Assembly: GCA_029817715.1 (NCBI GenBank)
Contig: JARUPY010000395.1
Coordinates: 434,001-498,000, forward strand
DNA length: 64,000 nt
Direction of reading: 5' to 3'
Source: Melastoma dodecandrum
Lineage: Eukaryota > Streptophyta > Magnoliopsida > Myrtales > Melastomataceae
Positions within the stretch are counted from its first letter, which is position 1; each line of letters starts with the position of its first letter. The translations under genes and the position numbers were made by a program. Under the pieces are notes generated by a model, which worked only from the letters and a program-made list of their open reading frames with translations, had not been told where the DNA came from and did no database searches. Shown piece by piece: positions 24,910-35,300 of this stretch.

Positions 24910-25417
24910 TGTTGGAATTTTATTGAACCTTTGTTTTCTTTCTTTTGTTTTGTTTATAAAATTCCTTTGGGCTATAATTAATTATATTTTGTCTATCTTG
25001 AAAAACCGGGTTGTATGTTGATTACGGGACAATGCATGATAGTCCATTGAAGTTCGGTGATTTTTGTTATGGACTTTTGCGACATCTCGGTTATTGTATG
25101 ATGTGGGCTAGACGGCAACTCGGTGTAGGCCTAATGTTGACATAAGCCCGTGATGGAAGGGCCTGTCACGTTTATAATAGCGCTAGGTCCCCTCTCCCAC
25201 TGATGCATTAATCAGATAGTTCCATCGGCCGTCTCGTCAGGAGGGAGGGGAAGACCTAGGGCATTTTCTTGACCGTTCTTGTAGTTTGTACTCACGGATC
25301 TTGGCTTCCGCTTTTGAGTTGGAGATTATGGCGCAATCAGGTACGCCTCCGTTTTCCCAGTTTTTGATGTTCCAAATCGACTGCGGTGATCTTGGGTTAG
25401 CGATTAATTCGCTTACA
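24910..25417 (+). repeat. 5' LTR of the LARD-like element
   Basis: Begins TGTTGGAATTTT and ends GCTTACA. The primer-binding site starts three bases after its end, which is normal spacing. Confidence 0.93.
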
Positions 25418-25419
25418 TG

Positions 25420-25431
25420 TGGTATCAGAGC
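25420..25431 (+). promoter_or_regulatory. Primer-binding site, initiator tRNA-Met
   Basis: TGGTATCAGAGC is the exact complement of the plant initiator tRNA-Met 3' end, as used by many plant LTR elements. Confidence 0.92.
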
Positions 25432-25563
25432 AACCGTTTGTCGATTTGGGATCCGCACGATGTTTGATTATGTATTTCTGAAAAGATTTCGCGATTTGGG
25501 ATCGATTCTGGTGATTATGATCGGTTTTCGCGAAATTAGGTTTAGAGGAAGACGAACAGACGT

Positions 25564-25735
25564 CATTCCGCAGCTGCGGAACATTCTGCTACCGCGCGCC
25601 GCAGCTGCGGCGGATCATTCCGCAGCTGCGGAACATTCTGCTACCGCGCGCCGCAGCTGCGGCGGATCATTCCGCAGCTGCGGAACATTCTGCTACCGCG
25701 CGCCGCAGCTGCGGCGGATCATTCCGCAGCTGCGG
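25564..25735 (+). repeat. 52-bp tandem repeat carrying the palindrome CCGCAGCTGCGG
   Basis: Units start at 25564, 25616 and 25668, with a partial fourth at 25720 (about 3.3 copies, nearly identical). Each unit has the 12-bp perfect palindrome CCGCAGCTGCGG twice, giving seven palindromes in 172 bp. It lies in the leader between the primer site and the gag scrap. The unit length is not a multiple of three, so the open frame across it (from about 25286) changes reading with each unit and is unlikely to be coding. Confidence 0.93.
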
Positions 25736-25835
25736 AAGTCCCTAAAAAAAAAAAGGGTTATTATTGAGCGTACATATGTGACTAAGGGAACATGTGATCT
25801 TTGTGAGTGAACTTGTCGGTGTTCTCACATTTGTG

Positions 25836-26067
25836 CCGTAAGCGTTTGGCTGCCAAAGTGGCTCGTTTACGGTGACAGGTGGGTCATCTCACGGGCATGT
25901 GCATTAAGGGTAAGCGGCTTTTGGATTTGTGCTCTGGTCGTTTGGTTGCCAAAGCGACTCGACCTGAGTGACAACCGGGTTTTCTTACAATCGCGCGTGT
26001 TCTCAGCAAGTGAGTTATCTCATATTTGTGCTTTGAGTGCTTGGCTGCCAAAGCGGCTCACTCAAAG
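25836..26067 (+). repeat. Hairpin array A (three covarying hairpins)
   Basis: Three 36-37-nt hairpins start at 25836, 25932 and 26031, roughly 97 bp apart. Each has a 9-nt outer arm, a YTT bulge, a 6-bp inner stem, a CAAA loop and the returning arms, and is followed by GTGACA. Outer arms are CCGTAAGCG/CGTTTACGG, CTCTGGTCG/CGACCTGAG and CTTTGAGTG/CACTCAAAG: different sequences that all pair, with one mismatch in the second and one G-U in the first. Inner stems change jointly as well (GGCTGC/GTGGCT, GGTTGC/GCGACT, GGCTGC/GCGGCT). Confidence 0.85.
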
Positions 26068-26285
26068 TGACAGGTGGGATTTTCTCGGACTTGTTGAGGG
26101 TTGCTAGAGTGTCTTGACTTTGCTGGTGTGGGGTCCTTCTGCCCAAAGGTGTTGGATTTACTGCATTTGGCGTTGTTTGAGGTTCTCTGGTTGATAGTCT
26201 ATGTAAATGACTATTGCTGTTATGTTCACTCATGTATTTGTTCCTCTTGTTTCAGTCACTCTTGCCTTGAAAAGATACCGGTGTT

Positions 26286-26513
26286 GGTGTAGTTGATGTC
26301 CTAAATGGATCTAATTTCAATAAGTGGAAGGATGAGCTTCTGTATGCCCTGGGATTTGTAAATCTGGATTTAGCCTTGCGAGTGGATCGCCCCGCTCCGC
26401 TTACTGAGGCTAGTACCCCAATGGAAAGGGAGTACTTTAGCAAGTGGGAGCATTCGAACTATATGAGTCTTCTAGCCATGAGGAGATCAATTTCAGAACA
26501 TCTGTTGAGTGTG
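26286..26513 (+). pseudogene. Copia-type gag fragment
   Basis: This frame encodes LNGSNFNKWKDELLYALG, then DLALRVDRPAPLTEAS, then KWEHSNYMSLLAMRRSIS. It is the N-terminal part of the plant Copia gag domain (UBN2/DUF4219 type), in which the W-x-W spacing and the 'R.......SL..M...IS' tail are familiar. There is no start codon in frame close by, and the similarity ends abruptly near 26513. About 76 codons remain of a gag that is normally several hundred. It links the element to the Copia superfamily. Confidence 0.75.
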
Positions 26514-28268
26514 TTGTGTTTCCCGTTGTCTTTGTGGGTACGTCCCTGGTTTGTGTGGGTTTGCTATACGTCTCACTTTTGTCTTTGTCCCCTGTTCTCG
26601 GTGGCCTCCATCTCCGTTTGTTCATGACAATTTGAACACCTGTGTTGTGTGTGGTGTTCGAGTGTACATTTCGCCCCTTTTTCCTTTCTGTTCTCTCTTG
26701 CTCTGTTCTCCATGATTGCATCTATGTCGAGTCGCGTGAGCGTCCTGTTGCCATCGGGGTCTGCGAGTCCTATCCTTAGGATGAGTTAGGCCTAGAACCG
26801 TGCCTCCCTATCGTCTGTCTGCTTGTGAAGCTGGCATGTGTATGAGTTGGAGTCGTCGTTCTGGTTGAACTCTTGTGAGCTGTTACCGTGGGGATCTTGC
26901 AACTCTGTTCATGGGTTGCTTGAGTCCATGCCTTGTGTTGTTTCCGTGTTGATTTCGTGCACTAAGTTTGTGGATGTTCGGGTTATGCTGGCTGCGGTAG
27001 TGCGTGCCTGGTGGTGGGTCGGTGAGAGAAGTAGTGCGTTGTCAATCTTGTTGTAGCCATAATCCTTGTTTTCTCTCGAAGGTTGCACTCTGATTATGTT
27101 GCAATGATGATAATGGCATCTGTGGGTTTAATCACCAAAACCCATAGTGTGGAAATTTAATAATGAATTTGGCATGTGGATGGCGGATTTGGAAATTGCT
27201 TCCTCTTATGAGTAATCGATCTCTCCCTGCTGCTATCTTTGATTGACTTGTAAATTGTCAGGGAGACTTATTATGTACCTTTTGGTTGGAAGGGATGAAC
27301 TGGTACCGCAAGTATGTGTTGAGATAACTATTTAAATGCAACTGCTGCTATTGATGATGTGGTTGGGAGGATTTATTATATCGTTCCGCCTGTTTTCTCA
27401 TGAGTGGAGGTCGATCCCACTGTTACTGCGGTGCGTACCCTGCTGAGATGTCAGAGGAGTGCGGGGAGGTAATGCTACCCGCGGTTATTACCTGCTCCGA
27501 TTTCCCGGGCGTCCGGAGGAGAGGGTGGGGACGTACTACGGTGGTCCTAACACCTTGTGGAAGTATTAATATGGTGAATATAAAGTGAAACTAGGTGACC
27601 CTATGACTCTGAAAAGGGGACTCTGCTGGTTTTGATTTTAGGTTGGTTAGGCTTAGTTGATTTATTAAACAAGATGAGTATATGAGTAACAAAAGCTTTA
27701 TTGAATTTGATTGGTTGGGACCAGTATTCTTTCATCGTCACTATTTTTTCTGCATTAGTGGTTACTTGCTAAATAAATTTTGATTTTAAAATCATATGAT
27801 ATGAAATGAAATTTTGACTTTCATTTCTAAGTGTAGGACAATTATGAAATTTTGGTTATCGAAGATAACATAAGCCGAGACATTTATTGGGACTCAGTCA
27901 TTATGATGTGAAGTATACTATGTCGGCTGTGAAATGATACGTTAAACGAGAAACCTTTATCCCTATAAGTATATTTTATCCCTATAATTGCCTTGAGCTT
28001 TTAGGATAAAATCTATTATTTAATAGAGTCAAAATGTAGTTATTCTTTTGATGTAGTTTAAAACATTACTCTCTTAGAAGGTCTGTAAATACACCAAAAG
28101 TATTTGAAAGATTTATAACACTTAGAGAGTAAGTAAATTTATTAACTATGGTTGTTATTCGATTTGAGACTCTTATGAACCATTATTTGACTCGTTGGCC
28201 TAAGTTGACATACATAAGATAATTGTATGCATAATTATGTGAGCAAGGGGAGTTACTTCGTATTTGTG
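26514..28268. other. Non-coding interior of the LARD-like element
   Basis: No retroviral-type domain on either strand. Short open frames (for example 27400-27588, Cys-containing) have no recognisable family. Confidence 0.5.
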
Positions 28269-28499
28269 CTGTAAGCGTTTGGCTGCCAAAGTGGCTCGTT
28301 TGTAGTGACAGGCGAGGTGCTTCATGGGCACGTGCATCCAGGTGAGTTACTTTAGATTTGTGATATGATTGTTTGGCTACCAAAGTGGCTCAGCCAGAGT
28401 GACAGCTGAAAACTTCTTACAATCGCACATGTTCTCAATAAGTGAAAAGTATCATATTTGTGCTTTGAGTGTTTGGCTGCCAAAGTGGCCCACTTAGAG
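28269..28499 (+). repeat. Hairpin array D (three covarying hairpins)
   Basis: A second array at 28269, 28363 and 28463, in the same order as array A and within a longer direct duplication (about 25800-26200 resembles 28240-28650; both end with TTCTGCCCAAAGGTGTT). Outer arms CTGTAAGCG/CGTTTGTAG and CTTTGAGTG/CACTTAGAG pair fully if G-U pairs are allowed. The middle copy pairs at about 6 of 9. Inner stems keep pairing (for example GGCTAC with GTGGCT, GGCTGC with GTGGCC). Confidence 0.8.
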
Positions 28500-28875
28500 T
28501 GACAGGTGGGATTTTCTAAATCTTGTTGAGGGTATGTTCGGAGACTTGGGTGTACTGGTGTAGGGACATTTCTGCCCAAAGGTGTTTGGTTTTTACATTT
28601 GGTGCATTTCGAGTATTTCTGTGGAGATCATTATGTTGGTCTCTATTTGATAGTGGTTATACTATCGGTTGCTCACTGGTTTATGTATAAATAATCTCTT
28701 TTGGTTTTCTTAAAATGATAAATATTAAGAGGTCTTGAATTGACTTGTATAAGATGGTAAATCTTAATGTGCACTTACGCATCAACGTGAATTTCTTGAG
28801 TATGTCACTTTGTTTGCTTATGGGTTAAATAAGGTTTTACGAGCATCCTGGAATTGGAAGATTTCACATGATGAT

Positions 28876-29086
28876 ACGGGCTCTTGATTGCCAAAGTGAC
28901 TCTCTCGTTGAGATCTGTGAAATCTGCTCGTGTGATAATATATTACATTAATTATGGGTTTACATGATTTATTTTTCTAGTATTCAACTCGATTGTTGAG
29001 TTGTGAGGGAAGGTTTGATAAGCACCCCGGTATGGAAGATTTTACATGATGATACAGGTGTTTAGTCGCCAAAGCGACTCACTTGT
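28876..29086 (+). repeat. Hairpin pair G/H
   Basis: Two further copies with the same CAAA loop. At 29054-29086 the arms ACAGGTG/CACTTGT pair (one G-U) and the inner stem AGTCGC/GCGACT is perfect. At 28876-28908 ACGGG/CTCGT pair and the inner stem is imperfect. Both follow 'catgatgata' and are followed by GTTGAG rather than GTGACA, so they form a subfamily. Confidence 0.72.
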
Positions 29087-29769
29087 TGAGTTCTGTAGAG
29101 TCTTCTTATGTGACTTGTGTTATGCTAGTGGCATGACACTTGATTTATGATTATATCATTGATAAATGTATTTACTCGATTGTCGAGTTAAGTGATGATT
29201 GATTAGCAACAAAATTAATTTAGTTCTTGTTGATAACATTAAGAACTTTAAATATTATGTTCTAATAAAATTGTGGGAGTTCTTGGATTCTTGATGATAT
29301 GTTAGATCAGTGGGAGCTCCTCAACTTAATCATTTGATTGCTTTCATTAGTTGAAGTTTTTGTTAAGGCTCATTAGAGCATTGTCCAACATAAGGTTATA
29401 TTGAGTTGTCATGTTGGATGTTGAGGTTTCTTACGAACACAACTCTTGCTAGTTGAGTGGTGTTGTTTCGAAAATGACGAAATAGATGATAAATAATAAA
29501 AGCACCTATATTATTTGTTGTGTTGTGGGTACAATATTGATTGAATTCTAACCAAGACGAATACGACGCGAAGCGTAGTTGGCTTTTATTGTTATAATAA
29601 GTGATTTATTATTTTGATTTGCTTGGTTAGTGGGAGCCTTATATCCATGTCTTATTTGATTGACATGATTATTTAACTGTCGTATTTGGAACATGTTTTG
29701 TACATGTTGAATATCAGATTTGGTGATCGTTGATTGTCTGGTTTATTATGTGCACGTTGTTAAAAGTCT

Positions 29770-30380
29770 TAAGATCTGGTGTCTATCTTGAGCATGACGA
29801 TTATGTCAAGTTTGTAAATCTCGTATGACATCATAAATGTTTTCTCGAGATACTTATGTTGAGACATATAGAGCAATAGTGCTCGGTTTATTTTATCCGG
29901 CCTCTTTGAGGCGTAAAGTTTACAGATGATTACCCCGGTATCACCGAGGTATAGAGGTTACAAAGGGTATTCTCTGACCTTGGTTCAATATAAAGATGAT
30001 GGATATATTTGGTTGCATCCGGGTTACGGATGACTACTCCGGTTTCACTAAGTATTCAGGTTATAGAGATGGTTTTCTCTGACTTTGTGAAACATTAAGG
30101 TTACGGAGGTAGATGATTTCATTTGGCTTTTCTGAAGCATTAAGGTTACAAATGTGTACTCTGATTTCTCTGAAGTATAAATGTTACAGATTGTGCACTC
30201 TGACTTCGGAGAAATGTGAAGGTGACAGTGTTATTTGATTTTTTAAAGAAAATCTTGAGACTTGGTGCTTGGTCTTCAGTATGACGGTTTTGTCAATGTA
30301 GTTTGTCTCTTATAAAGCACAATGCAATTTGAGCGCATTAAGGTTTATGAGACATATTACAAAGCGGTTATGCTCTATTG
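29770..30380 (+). repeat. Degenerate tandem and direct repeats
   Basis: Between about 29895 and 30235 an imperfect unit of the form 'aaggttacagatgtgtactctgatttctctgaagta' recurs five or six times. Flanking it, 29770-29890 and 30249-30380 are related to each other ('gagcatgacgattatgtcaa' against 'cagtatgacggttttgtcaa', then 'gagacatat' and 'tgctc'). The array thus sits within a larger decayed duplication. Confidence 0.55.
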
Positions 30381-30428
30381 TCTTTCTAGCTCATTATGGG
30401 CATAAGTTTATAGAAAGATGAAGACCGA

Positions 30429-30474
30429 CCGAAAATAACATCATTCAGATCACATTCAGGGATGTTATTTTCGG
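30429..30474. repeat. 14-bp perfect stem-loop near the 3' LTR
   Basis: CCGAAAATAACATC (30429-30442) and GATGTTATTTTCGG (30461-30474) are perfect reverse complements around an 18-nt loop. It lies 245 bp before the 3' LTR and is distinct from the CAAA hairpins. Confidence 0.85.
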
Positions 30475-30718
30475 CTACACCACCACATTGACCTATTGAC
30501 GTTAGTGTTGTGAATGCTTGTGATCATGGTTGTCTAATGTCGGTAAATGATGTGACGACGGCCATGGTTCGGTGTTAGCGACTTTGATGGCCGAGGTTGT
30601 TTTGAGATGTTGTCCCGTATATCGTTTTCTATGATATGGCCATATCTGTGTACAGCCCGAGAGTCTTTTAAATTAAAGTTTTTGAGTTTTTGAAATTAAT
30701 CATAGCCCAGTGGGAGAA

Positions 30719-31225
30719 TGTTGGAATTTTATTGAACCTTTGTTTTCTTTCTTTTGTTTTGTTTATAAAATTCCTTTGGGCTATAATTAATTATATTTAT
30801 CTATCTTGAAAAACCGGGCTGTATGTTGATTACGGGACAATGCATGATAGTCCATTGAGGTTCGGTGATCTTTGTTATGGACTTTTGCAACATCTCGGTT
30901 ATTGTATGATGTGGGCTAGACGGCAACTCGGTGTAGGCTTAATGTTGACATAAGCCCGTGATGGAAGGGCCTGTCACGTTTATAATAGCGCTAGGTCCCC
31001 TCTCCCACTGATGAATTAATCAGATAGTTCCATCGGCCGTCTCGTCAGGAGGGAGGGGAAGACCTAGGGCATTTTATTAATTGTTCTTGTAGTTCGTACT
31101 CACGGATCTTGGCTTCCGCTTTTGTATTGGAGATTATGGCGCAATCAGGTACGCCTCCGTTTTCCCCGTTTTTGATGTTCCAAATCGACTGCGGAGATCT
31201 TGGGTTAGCGAATAATTCGCGTACA
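30719..31225 (+). repeat. 3' LTR of the LARD-like element
   Basis: Same ends as the 5' LTR, followed by the CCGTG target duplication. Confidence 0.93.
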
Positions 31226-31230
31226 CCGTG

Positions 31231-32340
31231 GTCCGAAAGAAAACGACTTCCCCCCACCCAACTCCTCAGCGTGTCTTCTACCTTTTCTATTTCCTTATTC
31301 TTATATCCGTTGCCTTATCCTATTGTCGGATGGGAACGAGTGTTTACTTAGTTGAACATTTTTGTCTGATAAACATTTTTTAACCGGTAATCTCACTCTC
31401 TATATAAGTTAAATACTAATTATAATTTTTCCGGTCAAAATCTATGACGTTAAATGAACCTTACCGTTACCCGAATCCGATTAGGTTTACGTCCAGGCGT
31501 CCCCTTCTCCACATAACGTAATCACACGAAATCGAATTCAAAGTCTCAATAACATTCACTAGTAACATCAGTCAACTACGAGAATATTAAATTCTCGTGC
31601 CACGTCGAATTTTAACCCAGTCAACCCGTTTGACCTGCCTATACATATAATTAAATTAATTCATGTATGTAATAATTCTTATATAGAATTTCGGGTCATT
31701 ACATTTTGTCTTGGTATCCCGGGTCTTAGCTTGAAAATTGCAGCTTAGTATGAAAGGTCCACATAGCTGCCTATGAAATGTAAGCATGGTTTAATTATTA
31801 GACAGCGATTCCTTTACTCATAGTAGGCATTTCAGTGGATAATGCAATTGTTTGTGTAATCAGTTGGAAAGTGATTCGGCAAGTGTAGGTTGAGATCCAT
31901 GAATGATGAATATACATTCTATTAGCCTTTCATATACCACTCTGTGAATGGTCTGTCGGTCCTTCACTTTGTCTTTAAAATGTGTTTAAAATGTAAACAA
32001 ACCATATTCTGGGGTATATCACCAGCCATGTTTCCTTCTAAAGTTAGATAATTGAGGGGACTAAATCATGTTTGATAAACTTCCAAACAAAGATTGATGG
32101 TATTCTTCCTGAAACCTACAAACAAAGCAAAACTACGATGACTATGGCGTAGCATTTTTTATTATGTGTGTATGTGATTGGTTGCATTGTTTTGAGCCTT
32201 TTTAGGCTAGTTATGACGTTGGTAGAGCAGATGGATCTACTGCTCGTAGGTCATTTGGAGTTTTTTTTTCTGCTATATTGGAAAGAGAAATGTTTCATAT
32301 TTTTGCTTTTGTGGTGTATTACCATGTGCCGACATTGGAA
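31231..32340. other. Intergenic DNA, nothing recognised
   Basis: AT-rich, with no convincing coding frame. It connects the target site of the LARD-like element to the NAD-ME pseudogene. The left edge of the duplicated segment may lie here, but it cannot be seen because copy 1 is cut off by the window start. Confidence 0.5.
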
Positions 32341-35300
32341 CTAACAAAAACTGCATTGACAGTGGCTGATTTGAAGAGTATAGAAGAACAAGTTAAGATG
32401 GCCCATTTGATCCTACTGCTCCTGGCAATGTGGCGAATTCTAAACCGTCTCCATGATAGAAATGAAACAATGTATTATGAAGTGAGCCATCTGATCTCTC
32501 CATCTTAATCCTTTGGGAAGTTCCTTGAATGCATGCGTATGTTATTTCCTTTGTTGCTTCTTTCTTTCTCATTTCTTATTTGTGCTACGAATAAAACTAC
32601 ATTTTGTGAAATTCTGGAAATTTACAATATGTGTGGGTATAACCTGACTTGCATCATATGGGCTGCACCTTCCAAGAATGTAGTAATGGTTTCTGGAATT
32701 GCACTCTGATGCTAGTTTTGTGACACTACTTATGGTAAAACCTTGTTGGTAAAGTTTGAACTGAACAGCTATTGTTATGTACCTATCTGAATGCATTCGG
32801 TAGAGAAAAATGCGGTTTGTTCCCTTCATTGTTCTTTGATAACTTAAAGTTTGTGTGATACCCATTGGCACAAAATAGATTATCCTTTTCAGTTCAAGCA
32901 ATGCCCACTCTGTCGACGGACTGAACTGTCTTAAAACCAACCAACTCCATTTACACAATCTCTTGATTGTTGCGAGACTTGAGTTTTACTTATAACAATT
33001 GATTGAAAACATAGTTGTGCATTTTCTGGCTTTGTGCAGGTGTTAATTTCAAAGTTGGCAGAATATGACCTGATTGTATATACCCCCACTGTGGTCTTGT
33101 TTGCCAAAGCTATAGCGGCATAGACGTCCTAGAGGGATGTTTCTCAGCTCTGAAGATTGAGGAGAAATGATGTCTATGGTCTTTGTTTTTCTGATTTACC
33201 CGTGAATGCTATTGCTTTTCATGTCTTTTGTTGTTGGGGTTTTCGATGCCTAATATTCCCGTGGATTGCAGTGTTTGCTTACTTCTGTTAGAATCATAAC
33301 CATATTTTAGAATGGGGACTTTACCATTAGGGAAGGTACTTTCCAAGTATCCATAAGTTTTTCTAGAGATATCAGGGTACCTTCTTTTGCCTAGGGACAG
33401 GACAGTACAAACCTTGAGAAAGATCCACATAAATCTAGCAACCTTTAGAAAGCTCCATAGATATCTAATAAAAAAAATTAATAAACAAATTAAACATGCT
33501 CCATGAAAGACCTTCCTGTATCTCTCCAAGAAAGGAACTACAGATACAAAGAAAAGAAGTCAGGCTGCCAAACAGGATTTGCTAGCACCCTCTGCTTTAG
33601 TAAAATTGGAACAAAACAGTAGACGAAGAATTGTGTCACCCAAAACAGTGCCAAATATGTAAGTTAGATATTCTGACATCACACATTAAGCTCCGCTGTA
33701 AGTGTACTAGCAACTACTCTCATGAAATCTAAAAAAAAATATAATATTCGTATTATTATTAAACTAATCTATCTTTTGAAATTTTCCATCAAAGTTGCTA
33801 ATGCATGGTACCCAATCCCGGGGTGCTTCTTTCGCTAGATACAATTAAAGAAAGTATCAGTGGACTCAGATGATTTAAAAAATTAGTGAATGGGAAACAT
33901 TTTTTTGCCATGAAATTCCGTTGATGGTTGCAACTATTCCTTGCTGCACATATAAAACTTTTTCCAAGCTGCCATGTCATGCTGTGCTGAAGTGTTACTC
34001 TGTCAGAAGTTTGGTTGAGATGTCATGAAAACACGAATTCCTAGGCAGGTTGACATGATCGTTGTCACAAATGCAAGTAGAATATTGAGTCTTGGCGATC
34101 TGGGGATTCAAGGAATTGGAATTGATATTGGGTGCTGCTGCTGGAATAAATCCTCAAAGGGTGAGATCATGGCATTTTTTACTCATCTTATCCATTTTTT
34201 GGGGTTGCTGGGACAGGTTAATACTTGTTTTATTCTTCATAATTTGGCTCCAAATTTGGGTCGTCTTTGTGAAATGTGTGGACCTAATATTTACCATTTC
34301 CTATCCATTTTTCTTGAGTAAAATCTTATGAGTTTGCCTGCACCCAATATCTTATGGAAAAAGGCTTTTCAAAGCAATACTGAGAAAGACCGCTTTGGTG
34401 CTTTGCTTCTTGACAATTTCAGCTTCTTGACAATTATCATTCATTTGCAACTTTTCTTTTTCATGTCGTTTTAAGTATAACGTTGCTCGTCATAAACATC
34501 TCGGCATTGTTTCACAAATGTTGGTACTAACAATTAGAAACTACTGAAAGACCCATTATGTGAGATACAATTGGTGGGTAATGCTTGTTGATTGTAGTGG
34601 TGAAAATTGCGTCTTCAACTCTGTATCTCTGTATATCTTCTGTATGCAAATTTCCTTCGAGTATGCTCTCGGGTAGCGAGATGTATGAGAGCAAATGCTC
34701 GTATACGTGTAACATTAACCTTACAAATATTTGCACAGAAGATATTTCCTAATCTCGAAGCCCTATCTTTTGTAGCTGTGCCCCTGGCTTGTACTTATCA
34801 AGTGATATGCAAACTTGCAAATCAACTACTTGAGGGGAATATATTTTCATTTAAAGTTAAACGTAATGAGAAGATTTTTCAGCTATATCAAAAGACACAA
34901 TAATTGAAGATCATAACAATAACGTATTTCATTTTAAAATATTTGCTATACACTTGCCGATAAATTGGAGTGACAATTCTTTTTTCTAATTTGTTTTGAC
35001 TACAGTTAGAGTGAAGTCGTGTGTCTTTGATGGATATTATCTCATTCAAAAGGTAATGATAAAAAAGACAGTTGTAGAAGTTGTGGTGTTTTATGAATGC
35101 CATGTATTTAAACTTGAATCCCCAGTCATTGAGCATGTTGTAAGAGGGATTTCTCTTGTTCTTGTATTTCTATCTTTGGTTCTCTGGTAGAATCTTGCAT
35201 GCCATTAAAAGTGCATCGTCATGCCTGGAGTAGTCAGGTTTTTGCTTCGTTTTACAGAACTAGGATTGCAACAAAAACGCCTAGAAGGTGATGATTATAT

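Larger units (their letters stand above)
24910..31225 (+). mobile_element. Non-autonomous LTR retrotransposon (large, LARD-like), Copia-derived gag scrap
   Basis: LTRs at 24910-25417 (508 bp) and 30719-31225 (507 bp) start TGTTGGAATTTT and end TACA, with the 5-bp target duplication CCGTG at 24905-24909 and 31226-31230. By eye the LTRs differ at about 19 positions (near 4%). A perfect initiator tRNA-Met primer site TGGTATCAGAGC is at 25420-25431, and a purine-rich AGTGGGAGAA precedes the 3' LTR. The 5.3-kb interior has no pol. It holds a short Copia-type gag fragment, a palindromic tandem repeat, eight covarying hairpins and degenerate repeats. Such structure requires proteins supplied in trans by a related autonomous element. 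Confidence 0.94.

Noticed and set aside
25286..25810. 174-codon open frame across the 5' LTR and palindrome repeat
   Set aside because: Its openness comes from a 52-bp repeat read in successive frames. It starts inside the LTR and shows no domain.
25836..26067. tRNA or tRNA-derived SINE as the source of the hairpins
   Set aside because: No A-box/B-box pair, no cloverleaf and no poly(A) tail; a single two-part hairpin fits better.
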